Shown: positions 23,801-37,300 of the stretch, one piece after another
How the letters are laid out: each line of letters starts with the position of its first letter
How positions within the stretch are numbered: the stretch's first letter is position 1
Source: Formicarius rufipectus
Taxonomy: Eukaryota; Chordata; Aves; Passeriformes; Formicariidae
Length of the DNA stretch: 64,000 bases
Assembly (NCBI GenBank): GCA_013399695.1
Contig: VXAU01006135.1
Location: 2,241,842 to 2,305,841 of the forward strand
Reading direction: 5' to 3'
The notes under the pieces: model-generated
Told to the model about the DNA's origin: nothing
Databases searched by the model: none
Seen by the model: only the letters and a program-made list of their open reading frames with translations
Made by a program: the position numbers and the translations under genes

Positions 23801-25525
23801 AGGACTGGCCCTTAGGATGACACAGTGCCTAGACCTAATCCTGCTCCTCCCTCACACCTACCTTCTTTCCTTGAGATCACAGAGGGCTATAGTTGAATAC
23901 CAGAATGTTGCCTTTGGTAGAATTTAGATCCTAACCTTTCCATGTGTTGTTAATGTATTTATTGCCACCTTTTGGTACTGGTAGGAACAAGAGGAGACCT
24001 TGGTCATTACAGTACAATACATCTTATTTTTGGAAGCATGTTATTCTCTGTGTCCTTCCACAACTAGCAGCAAATGGGAAGAGCATCTCCACACATTCCC
24101 AGCCAAAACTACATTCTTCTTTTCTGAGAAAAAAATTATGAAACTAGCACAGCAGCCTGCAATTCCAGAAGACAGGAATTCATAACCCAGGTGGTCCTTT
24201 CCTATTTGCTGTTCCAAAGAAAACTCCAGCTCGTGAACAATGTCTAGCAGGAAAGAAATTCAGTGCAAAACAAAAAGAGCAAGCCCTGGGCAGAACAGGA
24301 TAAACAGAGCCTGAACTTTCTGCTTTGGGTGAAAAATACACTCATAGGCTTTGAAGACATAAGGCCTCTTTGCTTTTTTACTTAAGTCAGTTGGTAAAGT
24401 CATTTTAAATACTCTGGGGAAAAATCCCAGGGCATGTATTTATGGGTCATTGAGGGGGAAAACTCAATCTCAGTCATAGGGTAGCAATCAGTGTTTACTG
24501 AAAACTCATCTTGCAAGCTCCCACATGTCCCTCAGCCTGCTAATAAATGAGGGCACATAGTGTGCCACACACCGAGCCCTTCTAAGGATCAGCAGTAACC
24601 TAGGGCTCTCTCTTTTACCTGTTTCTGCTTCTGACACCATGAAGCAGGCACAGTGTTCTGAGGCAAATGCCAGACCACCTCACTGCTTATTTTCTCAGAT
24701 TCTTACCTCCCTATTGTTCTCCCCATTGTCATATCATAAATGAGTTGACAAGTTTGCAGCATCCCTCCCTGCCTCCTCCCTTCACCCCATGCTAGGATGC
24801 TTTAGACACAAAGGATGGTTTGTAGGATCAGTGAAACTTGACAGCCAGCAAGAAGCATTGCTCCCACCTCTAGACTGCTGCCATCAGGAGGCTGGCATCA
24901 GTGCCACTATGAAAACCAAAATCAATCAAAACCCACTCAAATTTGTTCCCAGGAAAATAAAGACTGCACCATGACTGGAGCTAAAAGCTAAAAGCTGGTT
25001 TTCAACATAGCAATGTTGATTAATCATATTTAAGGAGTTTTCTATCAACTGCAGTTAGGAGATCTAGTCAAGAACTTGTTTAGGTCTCTCTCATTCTGCT
25101 TCTCCCTAGACCTCTTTATTTTTGGGAAAATCTTTGGGGATTTGTGTTCCTTACCTCTTCTGAGAGTGGGAAACTTATCTTGTGCTAAGTAGTGTAACCA
25201 TTCATAGCATCGTTATAAACTGATGGTGGAATTAAAATACATTGTTAGATGCATCTTCTTTACTCAGATCCATACAAAGTCCTCAGATTTTAACACAGTC
25301 ATAAAACCAATCAGATGAGTCTTTCTCTATAGGTGCCTGTGTCTCTATATTGAGCATGGAAGGAGATCAAACACTGCATAGATTGGATGTCTAAATTTTG
25401 CATGGGTAAAGTCAGCACCAGTGTGAAAGCAAAGGCCCTCATAAATTCTGGCTGTGGAAGCCAAGAATATTATGGCTTTGAATCTATCAGCTGTCACTTG
25501 TATTCTTCAATAGCAAACAACTTTC
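20846..25525. other. Gene-free unique sequence
   Basis: It includes the TATCCCAAT tandem at 22002-22045 and a short 'caactgaagtcaagggga' relic near 23378-23395. The longest frame (23532-23927, about 131 codons) has no domain or signal peptide. No splice-flanked exon stood out. Confidence 0.55.
22002..22045. repeat. Imperfect tandem of TATCCCAAT
   Basis: Three copies of TATCCCAAT within 44 bp, separated by T/A-rich spacers of unequal length. Confidence 0.85.
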
Positions 25526-25663
25526 TTTTTTTTTTTTTTAACTTCTTGGAGCTGTTTCTTAATTTTTGAGTGAAAAATTTTCCCATGAGAAGGCAGGGCA
25601 TCATCTCAATCAAGTCTTCCCTAGGAAATGGTTGATTTTCAGAGGATTTTTTTTTTTTTTTTT
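25526..25663. repeat. Pair of poly-T tracts
   Basis: T runs at 25526-25539 and 25647-25663 flank about 100 bp of ordinary sequence. No SINE body is recognised between them. Confidence 0.9.
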
Positions 25664-28600
25664 GCCAGGAAAATGAGGATAAAATATTTCCCATCAGTAT
25701 TGCACTCTGTGTCAGCCAACGTGTTCCTCATGAAAGATGCATTTCTGAGTTTGTCATGACCTTGTCTTCTTCTCAGATGAATACTATCTCCCCCAAAAAA
25801 TTTGGAGGGCAAGAAGTTAGCCAGTGGCAGGTCTGGGTTCCTTATCTAGTCAGTACAGCAAGAAAAGTATCTCCAAACAAGCAGTGATCTGTTGTGTCTG
25901 AGCTGTGGTGTTCAGAATTAAAAGACTTGCACCCTAGACTGGCTCATCCCTCTCATTTTAGAAGACATTTTAGACAACTACAGCTATAAGAAATTAATCT
26001 AAGCCTCCCATGACTGAAGTGTCCCAGTGTCTCAGGATACTCTCTATATTTTGAGAAATAATTGGAATCTGATAACACCCTTTTATTCTACTGGGGGAAA
26101 CATTGATACTCTCCTCTTCCGCTCTGACATGGGATAAAACAAGTATGTGAATTTCCCATGAGTCAGATATTTTTTCCCATCCATTGCTATTTTTTATGCT
26201 GTGATGCTATATGTGGAGTTGTTCAAGAAGGAAAGATTGCCAAAAATATCAGCTCTTCCCAAACGGCATGACAGATCCAATATATGCAATACAGATGGAA
26301 GGCAGCACAGAGCGGACACTTTTATAGCATGAAGATTCTCAGCACTGTCAAAAGCAGAGTGTAAAAACAAAAGGCCTGACTTTCCTCCCATCTGTCCTGG
26401 TGTAAATCAGATAGAAATCCAGGAGGGCTGAACCTCTATAAAACCAAGAAGCAAGACAAACTAAGAACTGGACCCATCTCACCTTGTAATCCCTGCAATA
26501 ATTCAAGTTAGCACCATATTATAGAGCAACTTTTATAAAAGGCAAGAGGAGAAATGGGTTTTAGTTTTATGTGGAAATTGAAGGTTTGCTTAAATTCCTG
26601 TCCTCCCCTTTTTATATGCTACAACTTCTGAAACTGAGCAAACCTAAGTTAGAAAACTAGGTATTCTTTCAGGAAAAAGCTGCAGCACCTTCTTTACTTT
26701 ACAAACCCGACACAATAAAAAAACTTTAATCACTGCTGTCCAGGTTCCTCCTCAACTCCTGTTTCTCCTTCCCTCCAGTACTCCAGAAAAATTGTGGTGA
26801 TCCTGTCTGTTGCAGTTCTTAAACTACCAGAAGTAAGATGTGAAATTGATATGGGAGCAATATGAAGAGATGACTGAGAAGGGGAGAAATAGTCGCCTGT
26901 AATATCATGATTAATTTGCAGGAGATGAAAACAGTATAATTATTCACAGTCTTCTGACACAAGAACAGGAAGGAATAAAACAAACTGGAAAGCCGAAGAC
27001 AGCTTGGAAAAAAAAAGAAAAGAAAAAGAAAAGTAGTTCTACACAGAGCATGTAGTTAAGCTGTGGAAATGTTCATCACAGGAGATTGTGAAAAGTAAAG
27101 GTTTACAAGAGCTCAAAAAGGGGTTTGGGGCAAAAAAGCCCAAATCTTACAAGAAATCTTAAATCGTCCAACACCAGAAACCACCTGAACCATAATCATG
27201 CCAAATCCTGAGGGGTATTCTGTGTAAAAATGCTCTTTGGACCATTATCCTGGACATTCAATGGTTGAACCTGCACATGGTTGTTCTTGTGTCAATCCAT
27301 GGGATGCAGCCTGCTGGGGCAATGTCTGCATCTCCTGGTCTGGGAATGAGTATGACTCCAGAATCCACATGTTCTTCTAAAAATGACTCTTGACTTGTGC
27401 TCATCCCCAGATGTCTGGCATTGCATGTTGCCTGCCCAGCGAGCCAGTTGCAGGAGACCTGGATGAGTCTCAGGTTCACAGGGTAGCTTCCTTCCTTCCT
27501 TCTTGATCCTGTCAGTCCCACATCCTGCTCTCAGCTGCAGTGGGACTCAAAATCCTTTTGACATTCCTTCAAGGATGTGGTCCACAACCCCAGCATTTAA
27601 TTATCATGCTATCCAAGCCATTTAAATCATGGATAAAGAAAGAACAAAGTGAAATCTGCCTCTGAGCCCAGCTGCACACATAATAGAGGGGTTTTACAGC
27701 CTAACCCCAATGGGGCATTGCAACCCTGGTTGACTCAAAAAGGCAGAAGATATTCTCCACGGGAGAGAGTGCAGTTCTGGTATAAACCCCATCTGGATCA
27801 GTGCAGAAGGAAACAAGGCAGATGAGAAGAAATATGTGGAACATAGCTAGAGGATGAAGGCATAGAAACCAGCCCAAGAAGGATTGCAGCAAATTTTCTG
27901 GTAATACAGCATCGTCAAAATGAAATCCTTCTTGAAAGAGAGTAGAGCGTAGGATTGGAGAGCTAAGGGTCTCTGCATGCTGGAGAAAGGGCCAGATGAC
28001 TGACTCTGCAGTGCTTGAAATCAGACATCTGTTAAGGATTGTACGTGACAAACCCTTTGCAGAGAGTTAATGAGGTCACTAGAAATGGTTCAACATAATA
28101 AATTTAATGAGGCAATAAAAATAATTAGAAATGGCCTGGCTTGCAAGAGTTTGGATCTGAACTTCCTCACAGTTCAGGGCTGTTTGGATTGAATGCTTTT
28201 GGGTTGGCCCACTACACAAGGAGGAGTGAGGAAGTAAACTGGAATTCATATCTATTCTCTGCCTTTTATATGACTTGGTGTGTTTTCAGGGTAGTGTTTA
28301 GCCTGTTTTTATTTGTTTGTTTTTATGAAGCACTGAACTCATACAATAGCTTAATTGATTGAAACTGTCTAAAATAACAGGTATTTAGACCCTGCGACAC
28401 TAAAGACAACAAAATGCTATAACCAGGTAGCTGGAAAGTAATATGTGAGGTTATGGATCATTCAGCCTCAAACCCTCTAAAATTGGGATTTGGCCATGTA
28501 AAATTTACACATCAAAATCCACTGTGTAATTCATCTCCTCTTCAGAACTCACAAATCCATTAGTGTCTAGCCTTTAATTACCATCTTGATTGGCCTGAAA

Positions 28601-28699
28601 GTTTTTCAGAGTCTGGATTTAGATGACAAGACAACTCCGAAGTACTTTGTCTATAGAGTTTTATCATCTCCCACCTAGAACTCTGCTGTGATCTGGCAG

Positions 28700-28725
28700 C
28701 AGCTACCTAAAACCAGCTACCTAAA
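28700..28725. repeat. 14-bp-period tandem duplication
   Basis: CAGCTACCTAAA occurs at 28700-28711 and 28714-28725, a local duplication with a 14-bp period. Confidence 0.85.
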
Positions 28726-29112
28726 GCCTTGGAGATACATGAGCCATTATTACCAGCTTGAAGTTCAACAAACTCAATTAAATAAGATGATGTGTGTTGG
28801 TTAAAGGACTTCCCTGCAGTGGTAAGTTCAGATTTCCTGAAGGTAACTCTGGAACCTGTACCCATCCTCTGGGACAAATGTTCAGGCCACAAGATCGTTA
28901 CCAATGCTTTGTTTTTTAACAAGAACCAGCCCTGTTTGGGAATCTTTGTGAAACGAAGACTTAACAAATGTATCCTTAATGGACATATGTGTTTATAGCA
29001 TGTTGGTCTTCTACTGTAAAAGAACTTGCAAGGAGGGAGTTGGATCTCTGCAGGCACAGAAAAGGATCTGCCACTCTACACTGACAGAAGACACTTGAGT
29101 GCTTCCTCTCAC

Positions 29113-29159
29113 ATTCTATATGTCTATATTCTGTCTATATTCTATGTCTATTATCTATA
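29113..29159. repeat. Degenerate TCTATAT tandem
   Basis: Repeated TCTATAT/TCTGTC units with small variations form an impure AT-rich tandem array. Confidence 0.75.
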
Positions 29160-29268
29160 AACAGAAGATAAAATTTTTGATATAGCTGAAATGCTAAGTT
29201 CTATGTATCTAAAATGAGATACACTACTGTCCTGCATTAATAGGTATATAATATTCTACGGTGAATTC

Positions 29269-29301
29269 TATGCATTATATATATATAGATATGCATTAAG
29301 T
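29269..29301. repeat. AT microsatellite between TATGCATTA copies
   Basis: A short (TA)n is flanked on both sides by TATGCATTA-like sequence (at about 29269 and 29290). Confidence 0.7.
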
Positions 29302-30123
29302 CAGTTCAGTAGTTACTTCTTGGAGAACAAGGTGTTCTTTCATACATGGTACAGCTCAATCTGAAGTTAAAGGTAGAAACCCTTTGCCATTCCCTCACCT
29401 GTGCTCTGCAAAAGTCTACAGTCATGGCAGCCCTTCCTAGTGTTAGTATCTAGGTATCCTCAGCATACATGGGTGGGCTGAGGAACAGAAACCTTAAGAA
29501 ACAACAAAAATAATCATGAGTTTGAAGATGGGTAGCTGAATTGCACTCTCCACACTGCAGCCTACTGAAAGGACCCGTGTTATACACGTGGCACAGTCTT
29601 CACTTAATCATTTTCAAACTATTGATCCATTCAGCCATGTGCTTCTTATTTCAGGTATTATCATAAACTGCCTCATGCTGCATCTGGAATGTGGGCTTTC
29701 TTGTGTGCCTGATCAAGGTTTGGAGGCCTAAGTTCCCAAGGAAAGAAAGCTGCTTCCAGGTTTTAGTGGGTTTGCTGAACCAGTTGGATAAATACAAATC
29801 ATTAACACCTCTGCACAATGACTTTTGGACCCAGTCGTTGTTAAGAAAAAAACCCATAGCTAAGGCCAATGCTGTATGTCCAAAATCAACTGAAGGCAGT
29901 GGGAGCCCTTTAATCCCAATGATTTAAAGGTGCCACGTGTCAAAATCTGAAATGTGCAATGGAGACATGACCCCACTTGTACAAATGAGACCTGTCTGAG
30001 GCAATAACCCACTCTTCACACAGCTGCCTTGTTACCTTTAACTTACTTAACTTCTATTGCTGTCTCTTCCTGGCTGTTTAATCCCCCATCATCAACCCTA
30101 CCAACATCTGCTCTCACATTCAG

Positions 30124-30170
30124 AAACGATGATCACATTGAAGATGATGTTACGTTCAAACACGGAGCAG
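30124..30170 (+). CDS. Candidate 47-nt internal coding exon, gene unknown
   Basis: A pyrimidine-rich acceptor (tctgctctcacattcag) ends at 30123 and a consensus donor, AG|GTAAGTG, starts at 30171. In the frame that skips the first base the exon reads NDDHIEDDVTFKHGA, with a split codon at each end. That is a charged, protein-like peptide, and three CpGs in 47 bp contrast with the surroundings. A second frame is also open (ETMITLKMMLRSNTEQ), so coding is not proved. I do not recognise the peptide. If real, it would be a small exon of a large plus-strand gene that extends outside the window, or a non-coding exon. Confidence 0.22.
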
Positions 30171-30176
30171 GTAAGT

Positions 30177-33100
30177 GATGCTGTAAGATCTGTGAGCACC
30201 AGGGGCAGCAAGGAAGAGCTCTGTTGCCCTGCTAGGCCTGCAGAACTGTGCCAGTTCCCCAGAGGTACTGAGAGCCCATGTATGAGGATTGCTTTAGATC
30301 AAAAGGGCACAACTTCAGCAACTCAAGCCAATGCTCCACAGATTCAAAAGTAAGAGCCACCTATGTTGAGCCCAGGAGCCATTATATCATTGAATGGAGC
30401 ACTCTTTCTCTTGAGTGGAATGCATGTTTATTTTGTCACATCATTTGTAAATCTCAGGTAATGGTGTAAGATTTTTATCTCCAACCTTTTTTTTCATGTT
30501 GGGTTTTCGACAAGGTAAGTGAAAATCCATCTCGCTTGGCTGAGTTACAGAGCGTAACTTCAAGGGCATTCTTTCATTTCCAGCCTTCTGTTGCTTTTGA
30601 CATAAATCTTGGGAGCTGGACTACTTAGAAAGCAGCAGGACACTCCAGTCAACATTTCCTATTCTTTCCTTTCAAAATATTCTTGTTTTCATTATAAGGT
30701 ACTCTCAGAAAGGGGAAGGTTTTATTAATTTTTTGTGTGTGTGCGCAATGCTACAAATATGAGGAGATCAAGAGCAAAACCCATGTCAGACAAATTCCAT
30801 AGCAGCTAAAAGTGATCCATTGAGTTGTGCTACATTTTACATATGTGTGTATTTAACCTCCTTGTTGCTACAGGATTTTTTGTTACTCTTTCTTCCCCGT
30901 CTTCGAAGTGCTGATGGAGTTTTAAGATTCCAAAGCTAAGATATTTTAAACTTCAGTATTAACTGTATGTTTCCTCTGGGATATCCTAGGTAAACTAAAT
31001 GCTGATTTTCTTGGCATGTTCTGCTAAGATTTTATTGGTATCAACATTTTCTCTGTCTCAGGCCACATGGCAGCAAAGTTCTTCCTGAAAGTTCAACAAA
31101 ACCCACACTAAGAAAAAGGCACTGTCTCCTCATTTTAAGCCACTATGAAGTGGGCTGTAGACAGTGGGAAATTAGGGGAATTATTCCAATATGTTTATCT
31201 GTATAGAAGAATCAAACATGGGAAGGTACGGAGTAGGACACTGGCAATCACAGTGTTAGAAAAAATAGAGAAGAAACTTATCCCCTCAAAAGAAATATTT
31301 GTATGCTCACACAGATATGCCTCAGTGTGTGAATACACGCACACATCAGGCAAAATGGGACTGAAAAGTATCAAAGTGAAAACTCTTCAGAAAGGATATG
31401 ACAGAGAGATCTGACATGTCACTCTTTTATGATGTTCCCAGGCTGCTTTTAATGCAGCTGTAATATCAGGCTACCAAATGCAATTTTGAACATAGTGTCT
31501 ATTTTGGGCACGTGCATGTGGACAGAAATGTTGGAAAATGTGTCCATGAGTTTGGGTCTTATTCTGAGAAGACCCACCTACCCTTCAGTGAGATGTTGTA
31601 CAGGTTCTCACAATTGTCATCACTGAGCTCTCCAGGCCCTCTGTGAATTTTGCAGCCAATCCTTGGGTTGCTGTGTTTGGTGGGTTTTATGGTCCCACAT
31701 GTTCTCATGTCATGCCTCAAATTAAAGGCATAACTACTAACAAGAGCCCATGTGCATGTGGTATCTAGGGCTCGCAAATGGAAAGAAGGAAATCCAACCA
31801 CTTCTTCTGTTGGGAACTGCCTGTGGGGGGCAAGACTGGAGGCTGGATTTGGACATAAATCTGTTCCCAGTTAGGTGGGAATTCTCATATCTTTTATCTT
31901 TCAGGAAGAACATTTCACAGGATGATATTGTTTAAGAGCAAGTAGCAGTTAAAAAAAAATAAACACAACAAAGAGAAACAAAAAGCACTATTCCCCTCAA
32001 ACCTAATCAAAGCATCTTAGTACTAAAATGCAGGTAATTAATGGCAATTCATTTGACTATGTAAACTATCCTACTTGGAAACGATTTTGAATTTTGAGGC
32101 AGGACTATAAATACTTCACACACCTCTCCATATAACCAGCTTTCAGGTGAGGTCTGAGTGAATAACTGATCTGTTTCAGCTCACCTTCCCATATACTCAG
32201 CTCTGCCAGTGCTGTCTGCCTTAACATCCTGCTCTGCTGGTTCTCTAAAAACATGACCATTCACTACACCCTCTTAGGTCCTTTGAGAAAGCTCAGTTTT
32301 TCAAGGATGCCTTAGGTTACCCTGGTAAAATCTGTGCTTAGAGATTTTGTAGTCTTTCATTGGAAAGGGGAATTTTTGGAGACCAGATGAGTCTGCCTGT
32401 TGAAAATTAATTTCAGCCACTGGTAGAGGAAGCACAAAGATGTAAATTTGCAATGGGAAATTTACTATATTTAATTTTGTTTAGTTTAAAGATGATAGTA
32501 AGTCATACATGTTTCTCACTCCTGAGGTCAGTGTCTTTGTGGGGCAAGACTTCTTATTGAGAGCTCTTTGGGAAGGAGACTTCTGAGGGCCTTCCTTACA
32601 TAGTAAAAAACTATCTAACAGATTTCTGTTAGAACAGCAGCAATGTCAATATAGAAACAAGGTCCATATGAGAATTTTTCAGAAAGAGGTTTAAAGGTGT
32701 TTGTAAAAGGAGGTAATAAAAGAATCTTCATGTCCACAATTTATCATGTTGAGAATGAAATCTCACAAGTGAAACAGCCTTGGATGAGAAAAAAAAAAAA
32801 CCAACTTAACAACATTAGTCCTCAAGAACTGTCATGCTCAGCACTAGACTCTTCCATAATGCAAGTTGCTCTAAGTTTGTTTCCAAGTTCAAAGCCCTGT
32901 GAAGGATTGGATGCTTATGTCTAGATTGCCACTCACAATGGGACATCTCTCATCCATGCTCACAAGCACTCTGAAAGTTGAGGTGTCCCATGAATGATCC
33001 CTGGTGCATTAACCCTTTGGAACTTGCTGCTGGAACAGTAATTGAGGAAATCACTAGACTGCATTATTTATGAAGATCATCTGGTTTCACAGTTCACTGT

Positions 33101-34262
33101 GCAATATGGAAACAACATGTAGCTGGATATCAAAGGCCATGACAGCTACAGAGGGCCACATCTTTTTCCAATATCACTGTTTGGAGCAGGGAAAAACATC
33201 TCCTTTTTGAGCTCTACTGGATCACTGATTTGACTCAGAGCCTGCAAGGAAGGTCTGCAAATCAAATGATATCAGTGAATGGTTTCTGAGTTATTTTGTG
33301 AACAGAGTACAGATCATTAAAATCCAGTTCCCTTCTGTTCCTGATCACTTCTCCTATAATTTAATCCCCTTACAGCAAGAGAAAATACCAAATAAGTGAA
33401 TGGCAGAGTCTACAAAGTGATGGTCATGAAGAAAAAAAAAGATCAGTTCGTTCTGGTCAGGTCTAGACTAGACTCAAGACTAACTGTGTGACTGACAAAA
33501 TACAGGTAGGTCTGAACTCCGTTAGCACATTCCTTGATGTGTAGAGAACATGGTTTAAAAGGATAGGAGCAACACAGATCTGAAGAAATCCAAGAATGTG
33601 ATTTGGCTCACATCAGTCCCTAATTTGCTGTTTCTACATAAGATCACTGGAAGACACAGTGAAGTTGTCAATGTGCTTCTGTTGCCCATCACAAAGAAGC
33701 CACACCCTTGACATGCATCATTTGGAGCTCTGCTGTCTTTAGAGCCTGAGTCCATGTGGTACAAAGGCAAGACTGGGCAAGTTGAGGAGAACACAAAGGC
33801 AGGCATACCCAGAAGGGCCACTTCTACTTTTTTTCTGCCTTGGCAGCTTTCTTCTCCTTAAAGAGATACTGAGAAAATCCATGTATGTTGCTGCAAAGCA
33901 GAGAGGAGACATGCTGTTCCTTTTGTTTGCTTATTCCTTCATGACTGTGCCAAAAGAATATGTGGAACATGTTACTTTGCAAATTATTACCTGAGAAAGC
34001 ACTTGACTGATAGTGAAATATGGCTACTTGGCTTCCTAGGTTGTCAGTTCTGATTTACCAGTTCTGTGCTCTCCGTTCAATTCTCTAAGCAAAGGGAGCA
34101 GCTGTAACGACAGCAGCACAAATACAAGGAAGCTGAGGGTGGCTTTAGGATGCGATCAAATTCCATATATAGTAATTAGTTGACTTCTTGGTAGAGAAAG
34201 TCCTAGAAAAAGAAGAAAATGCTGCTTGTTCCCCTTTTTTTTCTGTACGAAGACTGTTGGGG
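30177..34262. other. Gene-free unique sequence
   Basis: It holds another AAG|GTAAGTG donor-like site at 30514 with an acceptor-like 'aaatctcag' ending at 30457. The interval between them has stops and poly-T, so I do not call an exon. The 89-codon frame at 31145-31414 has no domain. Nothing else recognised. Confidence 0.5.
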
Positions 34263-34320
34263 AACAAAACAAAACAAAACAAAACAAAACAAAACAAAAC
34301 AAAACAAAACAAAACAAAAA
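34263..34320. repeat. (AAAAC)n microsatellite
   Basis: About eleven uninterrupted AAAAC units. The Lys/Asn/Gln and Phe/Cys repeats seen in overlapping frames come from this tract and are not proteins. Confidence 0.97.
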
Positions 34321-37300
34321 GAGCTTTCTTCCCCTTGCACCTCCATTTTCATCACAGGTGTTTGTGCCCTGGTGAACTTTCTTCAGTGCTTTGATGATCT
34401 CAATTTCAAAGGCTGCAGAGGGAAGTCTTCCACTTCTCTGAGACTTTCCCACTAACAAGATTCTCTCTTAACCTATTTTATGTCACTGTAGCTTCCTTTC
34501 CTTAACTGCACTGATTCTGTCTTTTCAAACTGTGTGAAATAATTACTTTTAAACAGGAATTTTATTTTACATTATATATAAGGAGGAGAAGGAGTTGCAT
34601 GCATGCATGCATTATCCCATCTTCATTCTGGGGGGGTTTTTTTGGACATACACAAAGACGATTAATGTTGATAACATATTTCGATGTGGCATTTCTTACC
34701 CACATTTATGTGTTCTTGGCCACACACCAGGCAACCATGGTGGTGAATGCATTATAAGCCACAGACAGAGATGGAAGCAGGAGGATTGAGAAAAAAAATG
34801 TTAAATGAAACTGTAGATAGATTTGACATCCCAACATTTCCTTATCCCTCAGCAGACACATTTATTATTTGTACATTTCCAGCAGTGTAGAAAGTGCCTT
34901 TTCCAAAATTCATGCATTGAAAAGAAGATAGTTTGACCAAAGAGGGAGATCCCAGCATAATTTGTTCAGCTCAGACCTTCAGTTCTGAAACACCTGACAT
35001 GCATATTTTATGTGTCTACAGTTATGCTTAAGAAACAAAATGTGACACCCTCTACCACGTTCAGATTGAATATAAAGGCCACACTACTGTCATCTAACAC
35101 AGAAATTATGAAGTCTCCAATCACTGAAGAGCACAATGCTAAAGCAGTCAGCAATCAGCCTCAACAGACTGGATGGGAAGCACAGATAGCCCTGTTCAGA
35201 AGGGAATTCTTCTGTGGTCAGACTGCTTGAGTTCCTCCAACTTCTAGGATTTGGCACTGCTGCAATATGCCTTAGCAGGTCCTTCTGCTAACCACAGAAT
35301 GCTTTGGGTGGGCAACATTAGCTTTGAAGCTGGCAAAAGTCTGGAAACTTTTCATGAAATGGGGCAGCTTCAAGGAGGAGTTAAATATGCTCAACTGCAG
35401 CCCTTTTCCTGACAGCAGAATAGAACTAATCACCATTAGTCACACTTGCAGAACAATTAATACATTTTTCCTTTGCTAAACAAATGCAATTTGCAAGAGC
35501 AAACCATACAAAAGGGTGGAGGGGTTTTAACACATGCCAGTTGGATTTGGTTTCTGTGTCTCCAGATGGCAGTGAGTACAGAACAAGGCTACATTTCTCG
35601 GTGTGAACAAGAACCTCCATCTGCAGCCTCTGTACACCACAAAGCCTGTGACTCACTCAGCTGCTTTGTACTGGCTGAGCTACTGCTGGGTTTGTGTAAC
35701 CATGTCCTCTCAGGACTGACTTCCCAAGTGCCTCAAGAGGCCCAGATCTGCATATGGTTAAGGCAGAAGAAGGCAGATCTAAGCACATCAGGGATCTTTA
35801 ACCCAAACTGCCAACAACCACTGAGTTCAGGATTCAGTTTGTCTCCCCAAAAGCCAACCTGCCGCAAAAGCTCTTGCAATAATGCCTAACACAACCTACT
35901 GACCTGCCGGCCCGTGTGTTTTATGCCCAGACTGCAGAAACCTTTTTCAAGTTTTGAGTCTGTTCACATTCCCAGAAATGTAAATGAAGAACAGGTCATG
36001 CCCATCTATACAGACTGACCACAGATGCCTTTCTCATCTCTTTTCTTCAGCAAATTGTACCAGTCCCTGCCACTTTTGTGCAGGGCGCTACAGAGAGATG
36101 CCCCCACACTTTTTGTGACCTCTCTGGATGAGAGGCTTCCCTACAAGAGAGAAAAAGTTTCATACCAGTAGAAACACCAGATATAGGCAGTGATGTAACA
36201 GTCCTTCTAATGCATTTCCTAATACTCCTCTAACAAAAAGTACTGAAACCATGGACTTAGGTGGGTGCAAGGCTTTATCCATGCAGGTGCACCATTTCTG
36301 TAGACATCGGGACACCTGTCCCATTTGTATGTTGATGAATTCTACTGAAGTCACACAGTGGAATGAACCAAATAACATCTGGCTTTTCAGCTCTACTTCA
36401 TCCAAATTTTGTCTTCAGTCAGCCATTCTCTTAATAACCAGATTTTTGTTCCTCATTGAGAAGCGCTGAGTTTATATTTGTCTGTGCTTCTATAGCTTGA
36501 AGGAGTTTATTCACAACTGTAATCTTTGGAGGTAACTCAGGATGAAATAATATTTTTATTATCTAACCATCTGTGATGGGATAAGGTAGAACAAGAGCAG
36601 GAGATAGAAGAGTCTGAACCTCTGTCTTTTAACACTAACTTAGGGTTTAGACCTTTCACCTCCATAGTAAATGGCAATCTCCCCATATCCGAAATACATT
36701 AATGAAGAATTTTCAGGTTTCTTTGTTCTTGGGAGATACAAGAGGGAGAAACTTGACAGATACATATTTATGTAGTTGTAATACAGAAACATAATCAGCT
36801 ACCATGGAGATAGCAGGTCTAAGAACTATGTCACTGCTGTCTAATGGCCATCCATTTCAAGTGCCAACCAACTACCATCGTGATGGGGCGGACAACTAGA
36901 TACAGCTGTTGTCCCCACTCTCTGCTCACTGGCTGGTAAAGAATAACAATTCACACTAATTTCCAAACCAAGAAAGGCCAAAGCTACTTCTGAATGCTAC
37001 TGAGAGTTTGCCAGCATACATCACACGGCTGCAGGGTTCAGATGGTGGGGGCTTTGCTTTGTTCACCAGTACACGGGAGCACAGTGCTGGTGGGAATTCA
37101 TGCCTTGGTCAGTTTTACAAGCTCTGAATGCATAAGACTGCATTTACGGAGTTTTCTTAGTGCTGTTTTTACAGTATAGTGGCTCCCTCTGTGAGAAGGC
37201 AGACAAACAAGCAGCTAGAACATTAGAAAACATTGTATTTTTTGGGTCCTGCAATCATCAAGAAAGTGGGAGGCAGAAAAAAATATCCTCTCAGGAGAGA

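Larger units (their letters stand above)
25664..30123. other. Gene-free unique sequence
   Basis: Minor elements are an A-rich GAAAA tract at 27008-27032, a CTTC run at 27487-27503, a 14-bp tandem duplication at 28700-28725, and AT-rich microsatellite-like DNA at 29113-29301. A weak CR1-like stretch may lie near 27560-27640 but is too decayed to call. Frames up to about 116 codons lack domains. Confidence 0.5.

Noticed and set aside
27258..27521. Minus-strand 87-codon ORF possibly from an endogenous retroelement
   Set aside because: No recognisable retroviral or LINE motif, no LTR ends, and no target-site duplication seen.
27560..27640. Possible further CR1 fragment
   Set aside because: Only a faint resemblance (ctatccaagccatttaaatc) to internal CR1 sequence, too weak to call without alignment.
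30458..30513. Interval between acceptor-like and AAG|GTAAGTG donor-like sites
   Set aside because: It contains a poly-T run and stops in the frames and shows no coding character. It was not called as an exon despite the good donor.
34156..34458. ORFs with Phe-Cys or Lys-Gln-Asn repeats
   Set aside because: Products of reading the (AAAAC)n microsatellite in different frames.
36026..36171. Acceptor-like 'catctcttttcttcag' followed by a short open frame
   Set aside because: The frame is under 50 codons, ends in a stop with no donor, and the peptide is not recognised. Splice-like pyrimidine runs of this kind occur several times in the window.
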